A stretch of DNA of 64,000 nt. It comes from JACPYM01 sp963699175 (GTDB taxonomy: Bacteria; Acidobacteriota; Blastocatellia; RBC074). Position 1 is the first letter of the stretch. Each line of letters opens with the position of its first letter. The position numbers were made by a program, and so were the translations under genes. A model generated the notes under the pieces. The model searched no databases, was not told where the DNA came from, and saw only the letters and a list, made by a program, of their open reading frames with translations. The DNA lies in NCBI GenBank assembly GCA_963699175.1, contig OY969418.1:3162001-3226000 (forward strand), in the 5' to 3' direction. Below, one piece after another: positions 9,084-19,174 of this stretch.

Positions 9084-11579
9084 ATGCGGAAATTTGTCTT
9101 CATTGCCGTATTGTTGGTTATTACGACTGCCGGAGTAGCTGGCGGTTATCAAAAGCTCAAATCCATGCTGCGGCCTGGCAGGAGCGCGGACGGCGAGGGC
9201 ATTACCTTGCCCGTCGGTTGGCGCATTACGCCGGCTGGCCGCCACCTGTCACTGCCCGGCGATATGGCGATGAAAATTGTCGTCAGCCCTGACGGCAAGC
9301 ACGCCTTTGTCAACACGGCGGGCTGGCACGATCACAGCGTTAACGCGATTGAGCTAGCCAGCGAAAAGCTCATCAGCACCATCAACATCGGCAAAGATTG
9401 GACGGGGATGGCGCTCAGTCCAAAGACCAATGAGCTGTTTGTTTCGGGCGGTGGCCCATTGACCGCGCAGTTTGCGGGACAGGCTCAACAACGCGGCGTC
9501 AGCGCCGAAGTGCTCGACGCGTTGAAGCTGCCCGTGCTGCATTTGGCATTCAATGATGGCAAACTCGAGACAAAACCGTCGCTGCCGATTGAAGGGCTGA
9601 GCGATAAGGAGCGGTTTGTGGCGGGCGTGACCTACGGTGCGGACGGCGCGCTCTACGTCGTCAACACGCAGAACGACATGGTCTACCGTTTGAGCGGCGC
9701 GGATTTCAAAACGCAGGTGTCGGCCAAAGTCGGCTATCGGCCTTACGCGGCGGCGCTCGCGCCCAATGGCAAACAACTCGCGGTCTCGAATTGGGGCGAT
9801 GAATCGGTAAGTTTGCTTGACGCGGCGACCTTGAAAGAGATCGCGAAACTCAAAGTCGGCAATCATCCGAATGATCTGGCGTACAGCAAAGACGGGCGTC
9901 TCTTTGTCGCCAACGCCGGATCGAACAGCGTCAGCGTGATCCGCCAGGGCAAGCTGATCGAAACGATTCGCACCTCGTTCCAGCCGAAAGCTTTGGTCGG
10001 TTCGACGCCCGTCGCGCTGGCTCTCACCGGCGACGGCAAGCGGCTCTATGTCGCCAACGCTGACAACAATGATGTGGCTATGATTGACATCAGTAACGCG
10101 CGTACTTCCGACGTACTGGGCTTCATCCCGACCGACTGGTATCCGACCGCCATCGCTGTTTCGCCCGATGGCAAGAAACTTTTCGTCGGTACGAGCAAGG
10201 GCGGGCTGCGCTTGCGCGGCAACTTCCCCGCCGCGACCGAATATAAGAACAGTTCGCCTGACCCCAAGAAGCCTTACGATTACGTTGGCTCGCAACTCGA
10301 AGGTGCCTTCTCGATCATTGATGTGCCCGACCGCGCGCAACTCACCGCTTACACCGCGCAGGTGAAGAACAACTTTCCGAACCCGGCTGCGCAAATTGAC
10401 CAGGCGCACGCCGACCGCATCACAAAAGAGGTCTTCCCGAAGATCAAGCACGTGCTTTACATCATCCGCGAGAACCGCACTTACGATCAGGTCTTGGGCG
10501 ATTTGGGCAAAGGCAATGGCGATCCGAACCTGACGCTCTTTGGCGAGAACGTAACACCCAACGCGCACAAACTGGCGCGCGAGTCGGTTATCCTCGACAA
10601 TCTCTATTGCAACGGTGAAGTCTCGCAGGACGGCCACCAATGGTCGAACGCAGCCTACGCGACCGATTACACGCAGAAAGCCTGGGTTAACAGCTACAGC
10701 CGCCGCGGCCAGCCTGAGGCCGATGAGCGCCTGAGCGCTTCGCCTGCTGGCTATCTTTGGGACAACTGCCGCAAGCACGGCAAGAGCTATCGCAGCTACG
10801 GCGAGTTTGCCTCATTCCGTTCATCGCCCGACACCGAACCGGTCTTTGTTGGCGCTTCAGGCTTGCGCGAAAACGCGAGCCTTGAATGGTCGAAGCTGAA
10901 AACCCAACCCGGCGGACGCCAGCGCGACACCAAGCTGGCTGAGGTCTTCATCAAAGAATTGAAAGGGGCCGAAGCAAAAGGCGAGTGGTGGAACTTCATG
11001 GTGATGTCACTCGGTGAAAACCACACCGACGGGCTGACGGCGGGCCGCTTCACACCGACGGCCTGCGTGGCGTCGAATGACCTGGCACTGGGGATGATCG
11101 TCGAAGCCGTCAGCAAATCTAAGTTCTGGCCTGAGACGGCGATCTTTATTATCGAAGACGACGCGCAGAACGGCCCCGACCATGTGGACGCACGTCGCAC
11201 AACCGGCTTCGTCTATTCGCCTTACGTCAAACGCGGTGGGGTGGTGGACAGCACGATGTACACGACGGTTTCGTATGTGCGCACGATGGGATTGATTCTG
11301 GGGCTGCCGCCAATGACGCAGTACGATCAACTGGCAACACCGCTCTATCACGTCTTCACCACGACGCCGACACTCACGCCCTACACGCCAGAACCGGCCC
11401 GCGTGGATTTGCTGGCGAAGAACGCCGCTACTGGCGAAGGCGCGCAGCGTTCAGCGCGGCTAGATTGGTCGGATTACGATCTGGTGGATTTTGACGAACT
11501 CAATGACATTCTGTGGAAGGCGTTGAAAGGAAATCAGCCGATGCCTGCGCCTGTGCGCAGCGCACTGGTGGGACCGTAA
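9084..11579 (+). CDS. YncE-like beta-propeller / phosphoesterase fusion protein
   Basis: A two-domain exported or membrane-anchored protein of 831 residues. A hydrophobic N-terminal segment (FVFIAVLLVITTAGVAG) follows the ATG at 9084, which has GGGAGGAA upstream. Residues ~50-440 form a YVTN-type beta-propeller, with repeats such as KIVVSPDGKHAFVNT, AALAPNGKQLAVSNW and AIAVSPDGKKLFVGT. From ~450 to ~760 is a phosphoesterase (PF04185-like) domain with LYIIRENRTYDQVLGDLG, QDGHQWSNAAYATDY and IIEDDAQNGPDHVD, the last expected to supply metal ligands of an alkaline-phosphatase-like core. It lies 89 bases after a PstS-like gene and is probably cotranscribed. Natural substrate not predictable. Confidence 0.88.
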   Translation: MRKFVFIAVLLVITTAGVAGGYQKLKSMLRPGRSADGEGITLPVGWRITPAGRHLSLPGDMAMKIVVSPDGKHAFVNTAGWHDHSVNAIELASEKLISTINIGKDWTGMALSPKTNELFVSGGGPLTAQFAGQAQQRGVSAEVLDALKLPVLHLAFNDGKLETKPSLPIEGLSDKERFVAGVTYGADGALYVVNTQNDMVYRLSGADFKTQVSAKVGYRPYAAALAPNGKQLAVSNWGDESVSLLDAATLKEIAKLKVGNHPNDLAYSKDGRLFVANAGSNSVSVIRQGKLIETIRTSFQPKALVGSTPVALALTGDGKRLYVANADNNDVAMIDISNARTSDVLGFIPTDWYPTAIAVSPDGKKLFVGTSKGGLRLRGNFPAATEYKNSSPDPKKPYDYVGSQLEGAFSIIDVPDRAQLTAYTAQVKNNFPNPAAQIDQAHADRITKEVFPKIKHVLYIIRENRTYDQVLGDLGKGNGDPNLTLFGENVTPNAHKLARESVILDNLYCNGEVSQDGHQWSNAAYATDYTQKAWVNSYSRRGQPEADERLSASPAGYLWDNCRKHGKSYRSYGEFASFRSSPDTEPVFVGASGLRENASLEWSKLKTQPGGRQRDTKLAEVFIKELKGAEAKGEWWNFMVMSLGENHTDGLTAGRFTPTACVASNDLALGMIVEAVSKSKFWPETAIFIIEDDAQNGPDHVDARRTTGFVYSPYVKRGGVVDSTMYTTVSYVRTMGLILGLPPMTQYDQLATPLYHVFTTTPTLTPYTPEPARVDLLAKNAATGEGAQRSARLDWSDYDLVDFDELNDILWKALKGNQPMPAPVRSALVGP

Positions 11580-14500
11580 GGGCCTATGATTGGCGATCTA
11601 CTCTACTCACATTCCCAAACAGTGAGGTGGCGCACGAGGATGCACCGCCTCAGTTTTTAAGACAGGTCGTACGCTTGCTTGATGACCGATGGCTGATTCT
11701 CCGGGAGCCGGTTAAGACTCCCGAGCCGGGTCAATCGTTTGTTTCTCAAACTGCCTTTAGAAACAGGCACTGTTCACCGTGTAAGCCGCCCCGCTATTAA
11801 CCGCCGGGCTGCCGTTCTGACTGTGCAGCACCGTCACCAGGAAGTTGGCCCGCGTGACGTTGCCGGAACTGTCCTGCACACGCAGCGTGACGGTGTAGAC
11901 GCGGCCATCACCGTTGCCATTCCGATCCCGCCGCAATTGCACCGACTTGCAATTCGCCGCGATCACAATGTCGCCCGAGGCAAGAGTGCCTTCATCGCTC
12001 GTGACCTTCTCGATGACCACGCTATTGATCAAGTTCCCATCGCAGCCGTCGCTGGCGCTTTGCACCATGTCGGCAAGGGCGAAGGTTTCGAACTTGTTAT
12101 TCGGCGGCCACAGCTCAACCGAAGGCTTAAGCGTGATAGTCGGCGCGGTGCTCGGCGTGACGTTGACGGTCAGCGTCGCATTGGCCGTCGCCCCTTGATT
12201 GTCAGTAGCTGTGAGGGTGAAGCTCGCGTTGCTCGCGCTACAGCTCGCGCCGACGCTCGCCGTCACATTGCCTGCGCCGTCAACGCTAATGCTGTTGACG
12301 GTCACGCCATTGACCGTCGCGCTCGTCCCACCGTTGATCGTCACAGTCACGGTGTTGGCTGGTTGTTCAGCGTCGCTGACGGTGGCGATCTGTGAGGTCG
12401 AGGCGGCGGCGCCTTGCTGCCGCGAGATCGTCGCTCCGGCGATGGTCGGTTTGCCATTGACGGCCACGTTGACGGTGGCTGTCGCGCACTTGGAATCAGG
12501 CGAGCCATTGGTCGTGCCATTGTCACACACCTGATAACTGAACGAGGCCGGGCCGCTATAGTTGGCGGCAGGCGAATAAGTCACCGTCCCGCTGCTGAGC
12601 GTCACCGTTCCGTGTGTGTTAGCGGTTGCCGTAACGCTGGTCACGGTCAAGGTCTGGCCGTTTTCATTGGTTGGCCCGGCAGTGTCATTGGTTGTCAGAT
12701 CGCCTGCCGGGAAGTTAAGCGGCGTCTCCTGGTTCGTCGCCTTTGCGTCATTGACGGCTATCGGAGCGTCGTTCGTTTCTGTGACACTGAGGCTGACCGT
12801 TGAGACGTTTGAAGCGATGTTGCCGTCGTTCGCCTTAAAGTTAAAGCTATCCGCACCGTTGTAGTCTGGGCCGGGCGTGTATGTCACAGTGGCAGTGCAA
12901 TCACCACCCGTGCACGAGGCCGCTGAAATGCTGCCGAGTGAACCATGCGCTGGCCCGCCGCCCACGATGCTAAACGTGAGAGTATTGTTGTTCGACCGCA
13001 CCGCCGGCAGAGTGATCGTCACCGACGTATCTTCCGCAGTACTGGCGGACTGGTTAGCCGTACCCGGTGGGTTGTTTCCATCTATTCCCGCCTCAACGCA
13101 GTTCTGCACAGCCTCCGGCAGGTTCGAGAAGAAGTTGTAACCAGTCAGAGCCTCAATCGCATCAACTGTCGTCAGGTAAGTTTGCCAGGGGTTGTTCCTG
13201 ATGCCTTGAACATTGGGCAGCAGGAGGGCGATTGTTCTGGCTGAACAGGTCGCGCGTGATAAGTCGTCCGCGCCCTGCGGCAGCACTAGCGCGATCTTCC
13301 AGGTGTAGGCCGGAACGGTCACCTGGCCGCCCGCGAGTGTCGTCGTTGTCCCGCCGTTAGCGCCGGAACCGCCCACTCCATAAGGCCCGGCCACGATATA
13401 GATCTCCTGTCCACTATCCGTTTGGGTCCGCAGGTAGGCCTCAAACTCTGCCCACGGTCCTTGGTTATTATCGGGAGACTGCGGAACCATGTTCGTCATC
13501 AGGTAAGTTTCCTGATTGATCGGGATGCGGTTTTGATTATCGCGGTCGGCGTTCGGCGTCATATGACCACGGTCGAAACCGCTGCCGGAGAAATCGGAAT
13601 CCTGCACGCGATACCAATCGGATGGTACTTTCGGGTCGGCGCGGAAGGTGTCAATGCGCGCCAGCGTGCCATACCAGGATGGATCCAAGTGCCAGCTCAC
13701 CCAGTTCGGCGTGCCCTTGTCTCGGTTGTAAGAGAGTGTATAGGTCGGCTTCTCCATCAAATAGTTGTTCTGGTCCGCAGTAGTCGCGTTGGACGGATTG
13801 CCCATCGTCAGGTGGACACTCGGCGGATATGGAATTGGCTGACCAGCGCCAACTACTGTGAATGACCAAATGTAGTTCTCGAACAAGGCGTCAGTATCAG
13901 GCCCACTGTCGTCGAGATCCTGATCGTGAATCTTGTCTTTGAAGATGGTGACTGTGCATTGCTCACCAAACTGGAAGCTGACGTTCGGCGTGATGTGAAA
14001 CCCCTTGGAGCTGCTAAATGACGCGATGGTGGCATCGTTGTGCGTGCCGGAAGTACAGCTAATGTTGTACCAGCCGCTGTCAACATTCACTGGCTCACTA
14101 AAACTAACTGTGACGGTCGCGTCATAGGGCGCATTAAACCCGTCCGTGATTGGATCGGTGTCTGCAACCCACGGCCCTAGCTCAACAATCGGCGCTGTGC
14201 GATGCGGATTCGGCGTTGCGGCGTTAAAGTCGTTGCCATTCTGATCGGTATCGGTGGCCCCGTTATCCTTTCTGAATACCGCCGAAGTGTTACTGGGCGC
14301 CGCTGTGTTCGCCGTCCCTTCATGACAATTGGCGGTGGTTCCGTAACCGACAAAATCCACGATGTCCAGGTCGCTGCCCAGCGGACACGCTCCGGCCAGT
14401 GCTGCTCCGTTACTGACCAGCGCAACTTTCCCGGCAGTGGCCGATATATTTATCCCGCCGGAAATGTTTGGAGTCGGCAGCGGCGCACCAATCGCGCCGC

Positions 14501-14708
14501 TTGAGGCCAGACTGACCAGATAGTACTCGCCCGGGCCAATCATGCCGCCGAGCGGCTGCTTGTTAGTCCAACTCGTGCCCGCCGCCGAAGCATATTGCAA
14601 AGACCAGCCGGTGATGTTCACATTCGCCGCCGTCGGGTTATACAGCTCGACATAATCGTTCGTATAAGTAGCACCACTATTGCCGCCACCGCCGTAGACC
14701 TGACTGAT

Positions 14709-15697
14709 AACGCGATTACCGGGAAAAAGTGCTTATTGAAACAGCAAGTTAAAGAGCGAATAGGCGAGTAAACACACCAGCAAGTGAATCGCGAAGGCGT
14801 AATCCGCCCGATGTGTACTGCGGATCAGGCCGAAACAGCACTTGAGAAATTCGAACGCCTCTTCAACCCGGTGCCGGGCTTGCAGACACGCTACTTGGAA
14901 CGGCGTGGCGAGTTTTTTCATGTTCTTGCGGTTTGGGGTGAAGAGATTGATTCCACGCCGCCCTAGTTCTTCTGCCCTTGCTTGCGAGATGTAACCGCGG
15001 TCGCCCACCACAATGCCGTGCTCGATCCACTCACACAAGGGGTCGAGCAACTGCCGATCATCCACGTTGGCGGCCGTCAAACGCACGGCACATAAACGCC
15101 CACGCTGATCACACTGCACGTGCAGTTTGAAACCATACCAGTAGCCACTCCCGTTGCGCGATTTGCGCGCGTGCTCTTTGAAGGTACGATGCTGTTTGGC
15201 ACGGGCCACTTTGCAAACCGGCACGGGCGTGGAGTCTTGCAAGACCACGGGGTGGCCGTGCTGCGCAGCGCGATTGGCTTGCAATTGCTGACCCAACAGT
15301 GCGCCCGCTTCACGCACGACGCGGTTCGTCGCTTCGACAAACTTGCTGTAACTGGGCAAGGCCGGAAACTCCGCCCAGTGGTGCCGCTGAAAGTAGTAAT
15401 AGAGTTTGGCCTTGTCGGTCAGTCCGAGCCAAGCGCCGTAAATCATGATCGTCAGCACCTCGGCGGCACACAAGCGCGCTGTCCCGCCCCGACGGTCACG
15501 CGGCAACTGTTGGGCGGCGAGTTGCGGTTGCAAGGCCTGCAATTGATCGTCGAGATTAACCAGCAGCTTGAGCAGCATATCGGGTTCGTTTATGGTTTCC
15601 TGGATGAGCATAGTGTCCTCCTGAAGCAAAGTGTTTGGTCACACTTTTCTTACTTCGGAAGGGCTATGCTCATCAAACTTTTTCCGGTAATCGCGTT
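14709..15697 (-). mobile_element. IS982-family insertion sequence, copy 2
   Basis: Same 989-bp element as copy 1 (offset 8688 bases) with identical AACGCGATTACCGG terminal repeats and a 3-bp GAT duplication at 14706-14708 and 15698-15700. It sits inside the large endonuclease gene, between two codons of a conserved lamin-tail strand. One base difference from copy 1 was found. The near identity implies recent transposition. Confidence 0.96.
14733..15611 (-). CDS. IS982-family transposase, copy 2
   Basis: Full-length 292-residue DDE transposase, identical to copy 1 except Thr instead of Pro at residue 44. The start at 15611 follows the same CAGGAGGACACT site. The D126, D204 and E250/251 positions are intact, so this copy should also be active. 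Its gene is transcribed in the same direction as the interrupted host gene, so read-through from the endonuclease promoter is possible. Confidence 0.93.
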   Translation of the reverse strand: MLIQETINEPDMLLKLLVNLDDQLQALQPQLAAQQLPRDRRGGTARLCAAEVLTIMIYGAWLGLTDKAKLYYYFQRHHWAEFPALPSYSKFVEATNRVVREAGALLGQQLQANRAAQHGHPVVLQDSTPVPVCKVARAKQHRTFKEHARKSRNGSGYWYGFKLHVQCDQRGRLCAVRLTAANVDDRQLLDPLCEWIEHGIVVGDRGYISQARAEELGRRGINLFTPNRKNMKKLATPFQVACLQARHRVEEAFEFLKCCFGLIRSTHRADYAFAIHLLVCLLAYSLFNLLFQ

Positions 15698-17451
15698 GAT
15701 AGTAATGTGATTGGGAACCACCGGCAGGACGCTCAGCACGATATTGGCGCCGAATGAACGGGACTGGGCGTCGGTGATAGTCACCGGCAGCGACTTCATC
15801 CCGGCTGTCGTGCTCGGCGACACAGTGGCATTGAAGGTGAAAACATTTCCGCCGCCGCTGAAAGACTGACTGGGCGAACCGCCAATTGAAGAAAGATTCG
15901 CTGTCACGCTGATGCCAGTGCTGGGCGGATTCTGACCTGGAGAAACATCAACCCTCAAACTGGTCGAAGCTCCCTCCAGCACCGTGCTGGGATTCGCCGA
16001 TCAACACCAAAGAGAGTGGTGCAATCGTGTGTGGCTGACGAACTGTTATGCGGGTTTGGGGCGCCGGAAACGAAATCGGCGTTGTTGTCGTCGGTATCAA
16101 AGCAGCCACTGTCTAGTCTCAGGGCCGCTGTCGTGTTTGAAAGGGTTGGCGCTGCTCCCGCGCCTTCGAAACAGTTCGCTCCATCGTAACCGACGAAATC
16201 AACTATGCCTGAACCCAAAGGGCAGTTCCCGGTCAAGACCGTCGTATTGCTCACGAGCGCGACCTTGCCAGAGGTTGAACCTACCGCGATGGTTCCAATA
16301 GCATCGGGTGTCGGTAGATTGTCGGTGCCTCCCGCACCGGCAGCTTCCTGAATCAGGAAGTATTGACCCGGCTGAAGCATAAAGCTGGGCAGTGGGGTAA
16401 CCTGCCAGTTTGACAGTGTTGCCGAAGCGTATTGCACGGACCAACCGGTCAAATCAACTGGCGTCGCGCTGTGATTGATGATCTCGATAAAATCATTTTT
16501 CAAAGTCGCGCCCGTGTTGCCGCCACCGCCATACACCTGGCTAATCACGACCGTTCCCGCCACTGAGGGCGTTGGAGTCGGTGTCGGGCTGGGTGTCGGA
16601 GTTGGAGTCGGAGTTTGAGTCGGAGTTGGAGTCGGTGTCGGCGGGATACCTGACGCCGTGACCGAGAAATCGTCTATCGCCAAACCGTGGTCATTACCCG
16701 CATCATCCGGGTCTTGCCACCGTACCCAAATCTCCTGTCCGCTGTTCACTGTGACTGCTAAGCTCGCTGAGATGGGGATGCGGTTCGCAGGCGAATTACC
16801 GTCAAGCGTTGCCGCCGCCGCACCCGTAATCGGGCCGGTAAAGCTCAGCGGGGCGAAGGTGGTCCATCCGCTCGTCGGAGCATTGGCGCCGGTGATTGCT
16901 CCGGCGTTGGCGATCTGATATTGAAATGTCAGCGTGTGAGCGGTGATGTTGCCGCCGTTCCGCCACTGCTCGCCGACATAACTGATGGCCAGCAACGTGA
17001 TCGTTCCGCCGGTGTTATTCGTCAACCGCGCGGCCTGGTACACTGTCCCAGTACCACCAGAGGCGACAGACCCCAGCGCACGCTCAGTCACCGGGTTTGT
17101 TCCGGCCACACCAAAACTGTACAAAGCACCGGTGTTGGAACTGCCGGTACCACTATTGTAGGTAGTGCGCGTCGAGTACCATCCTGGAATGGTTGTATTG
17201 TCCGCCCAAGCGATATTAGTTCCAGTTTGGGCGAGTGAATCAAAGTTTTCCGTAAGCGGAGTACCAAAAACCGTGATGCTCCCACTGTTAGTTAGGGCAG
17301 AAGACGGCTGGATCAGAGCTTGGATACCAAAGCCAAGACAAATCACGGCGACTGTAATCAACAGTGCGACTGATTGTAAGCGCATTGCGAAATGGGCAGA
17401 CTTAAACATACTTGCTTCCTCTCGTGGCAATTATTTGTGCGCTCAATTTTT

Positions 17452-17924
17452 GGTAGTGGCGCAAGGTGGTGAGTTTGGAGTACCGGCTTCAGCCGACGGG
17501 CTGATCAACGCAAGCTTCCGCCTGAAGGCGGGACTCCAAACCTTCTCTCCCGTTAGTAGTGGGGCGATAGTGTGTTGCTATCAAAGCCGCGCTTTGTATG
17601 GCAATAGATTAAGCAACCAATCAACGGCCCTCAGTAGTGATAAACCTGTCAGGCTGTCGTTTTGCCGCGTAGCGGCAGTTGAATTTAGCCGTGGGTTTTC
17701 AACCCACGGTACAGTGCGCAGCAGTTCCGCGTCGCGTCAGCGACGCTTGAATCAGGCGTCGCTGACGCGACGCGGAACTCACGGCTTATCTTTCCCGGCG
17801 TTGAAAACGCCGGGCTAAACTCAGGTCGCCGCTACGCGGCTGCAAGAGTATAACCTTACGTTTTTACCACTATTCGGCCATCAACACACTGTCGCCCCAC
17901 TACCCTCCCGTTTGCGCCACTACC
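17452..17924. repeat. MITE-like palindromic element, type C, interrupted by type D
   Basis: Starts GGTAGTGGCGCAAG and ends TTTGCGCCACTACC. The flanking octamer CAATTTTT is present on both sides (17444-17451 and 17925-17932), an exact 8-bp target duplication. Without the nested element (17555-17904 and one octamer copy) it is 115 bases, and it closely matches the reverse complement of the element at 21251-21366, so that copy shows the uninterrupted state. No coding potential. The core folds as a hairpin around the TTTGGAGTACCGGC and GGACTCCAAA arms. Confidence 0.92.
17555..17904. repeat. MITE-like element, type D, nested inside type C
   Basis: A 350-bp non-coding element with 23-bp terminal inverted repeats that differ at two positions (AGTAGTGGGGCGA... 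and its partner ending ...TCGCCCCACTACC). It is flanked by the octamer CTCCCGTT at 17547-17554 and 17905-17912, an exact 8-bp duplication. The interior is a string of strong hairpins: CCGTGGGTT/AACCCACGG at 17689-17709, a perfect 23-bp stem with 9-base loop at 17724-17778, and CCCGGCGTT/AACGCCGGG at 17794-17814. A GCCGC(G)TAGCGGC-type pair brackets them. It must be younger than the type C copy it interrupts. Confidence 0.92.
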
Positions 17925-18342
17925 CAATTTTTATGCTTATGATTGAGTGATTGGACGGAAACGTACCCCTTGATCAGGCTCAGCCCTTTCAACCGATCCT
18001 TGCTGGCGCAAACCAACAGGTTCTCCCGTGATTGCCAAGACCTCGCCTCGGGAATTCGACAATTTTTTTATTGCGGGGGATGAAAAAGCTGGCCGCCGTA
18101 ACGCGACCCTGCTTCCTCGATGAAGATAGGCAGTCTAGGGAAAGGGTCCGCTCAGGTCAAATTAAATCTTGGTAAACGCAGCCCGTCAGCGTGTGCTGGC
18201 GCTTTTATAATGCCAGAAGAATTACGCGGCTAAATTCCAGGCAAACTATGTAATCGCCTTCTCTCTTGCTTGGAGCAGAATAGTTCAGCGCAGCAGCTTA
18301 TGCCCATCACGCTAGCCCGACTAGAAGATGAGTCTCGGCAGG
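17925..18342. other. Intergenic region, no gene seen
   Basis: About 420 bases between the nested repeats and the convergent end of the DinB gene. It opens with the duplicated octamer CAATTTTT of the type C element. There is a TATAAT-like string near 18206, but nothing else to support a promoter, and no convincing reading frame. Confidence 0.4.
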
Positions 18343-18864
18343 CTAGCTTGGATATGTCGGGTTCTCTGGGAAAAATCGTTGAGGCTCTCCATGCAGTTTG
18401 CAGTAAAGGTTCCGAATCATCCTGATCTGTCCACAGTGCAGCGATAGGTGCAAGACTTGGTGATACGCGAGCAGATACGTTCGACCTTCAGTCTCATTTG
18501 CTGCGCCGTAGGCGGCTGAGGTGCGCTCCTGTAACAGAGCCAGCGGCGCGCTTCGAAGAGTCGTGACAAAACGGGTATAGCACTCCTCCAAGACTTTGAA
18601 GTTCTCTGCAAAATCTAGGGGGACAGCGTCAATCATCTCTTGGGAAACGTCCACCGCTATGGTGGGCAGCGGCGCGCCGTGTGCCAAGCTGTCCAAATGC
18701 CACTCCGCTTCGATGCGGAGGTGTCTGACGATGATGTTGATCGTATTGGCTTCGGGAACCAGCCGCCAGTGAAGCTCATCTTCGCGCAGTTCCTCAAGCG
18801 CGTTTTTGAAGCGATCCCAAAGCATTTGGTACATCTCGCAAACAACTCGTAGGGAGTCATCCAT
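18343..18864 (-). CDS. DinB-superfamily protein
   Basis: A 173-residue four-helix-bundle protein of the DinB/YfiT-like superfamily, whose members bind a divalent metal through three histidines and act as thiol transferases, hydrolases or unknown enzymes. Visible pieces: the N-terminal helix with WDRFKNALEELREDELHWRL, IIVRHLRIEAEWHL (first His ligand region) and AYHQVLHLSLHCGQIRMIRNLY (last His region). Length is typical. A strong GGAGGTG site precedes the ATG at 18864. Specific reaction cannot be assigned. Confidence 0.8.
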   Translation of the reverse strand: MDDSLRVVCEMYQMLWDRFKNALEELREDELHWRLVPEANTINIIVRHLRIEAEWHLDSLAHGAPLPTIAVDVSQEMIDAVPLDFAENFKVLEECYTRFVTTLRSAPLALLQERTSAAYGAANETEGRTYLLAYHQVLHLSLHCGQIRMIRNLYCKLHGEPQRFFPENPTYPS

Positions 18865-18893
18865 CGCGCACCTCCGGATGTCAGGAAAACCAA

Positions 18894-19163
18894 TCAGGTA
18901 TTAGCCGACTTAACGATGCAGTTAGACCGACGATTCAGGGCAATACTCTCAAAGCCTGCCAGAGAATGTTCACCTGCTTGGGATTGTTGATCGTGACTCG
19001 TGTCGAGTACCGCCGCAAATCTCTCAGCGCCCGCAAAGTACGCTGGAACGCGCAGACAACGATCAGCCACCTGCGCCGCGTGCTCGACGGCTTGCAGCAA
19101 TGCCCTTTTTGCTTGGCTGATATTCGCCGCTAACCTCGCCCTTGCCCACACAGCTTGAAACAA
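18894..19163 (-). CDS. Small hypothetical protein, doubtful
   Basis: An 89-codon frame with a TTG start, rich in Ala and helix-forming residues at its N-terminal half (ARLAANISQAKRALLQAVEH), with a less convincing tail. It fills the otherwise empty gap between the DinB gene and the glycosyltransferase-like gene on the same strand. I recognise no family and the start has no clear ribosome site. It may be a decayed C-terminal remnant rather than a gene. Confidence 0.25.
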   Translation of the reverse strand: MFQAVWARARLAANISQAKRALLQAVEHAAQVADRCLRVPAYFAGAERFAAVLDTSHDQQSQAGEHSLAGFESIALNRRSNCIVKSANT

Positions 19164-19174
19164 GGTTCTTTGCT

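Larger units (their letters stand above)
11757..17409 (-). pseudogene. Very large secreted DNA/RNA non-specific endonuclease, interrupted
   Basis: One gene broken in two ways. From ATG 17409 (GAGAGGAAG upstream) the frame encodes a signal peptide, a beta-rich domain, a Pro-Thr linker (16563-16644) and a lamin-tail domain with VVISQVYGGGGNTGATLKND. A one-base loss near 15996-16004 shifts the frame; the correct frame resumes as ANPSTVLEGASTSL. At 15698 the IS982 copy interrupts the codon series NHIT-I/SQVYGGGG. After the IS come a second lamin-tail domain, an Ig-like segment, the nuclease domain with DRGHMTPNADRDNQNR (His is the expected catalytic base), tandem cadherin-like repeats and a C-terminal Ig-like region. 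Removing the IS and one GAT and restoring one base gives 4662 bases, exactly 1554 codons. The 3' part has no start of its own. Confidence 0.9.

Noticed and set aside
9354..10778. A 474-codon minus-strand frame
   Set aside because: It is a shadow of the beta-propeller/phosphoesterase gene; the protein has no family character.
11757..14621. A free-standing nuclease gene starting at 14621
   Set aside because: The codons upstream of that ATG encode the conserved lamin-tail strand up to the IS, so this is the 3' part of a broken gene.
15650..15982. A separate 110-residue gene with GTG start
   Set aside because: It continues the endonuclease after a frameshift and reads into the IS end; joined, the frame is continuous with both neighbours.
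17689..17814. A CRISPR array in the hairpin string of the type D element
   Set aside because: There are inverted, not direct, repeats; no regular spacers and no cas genes.
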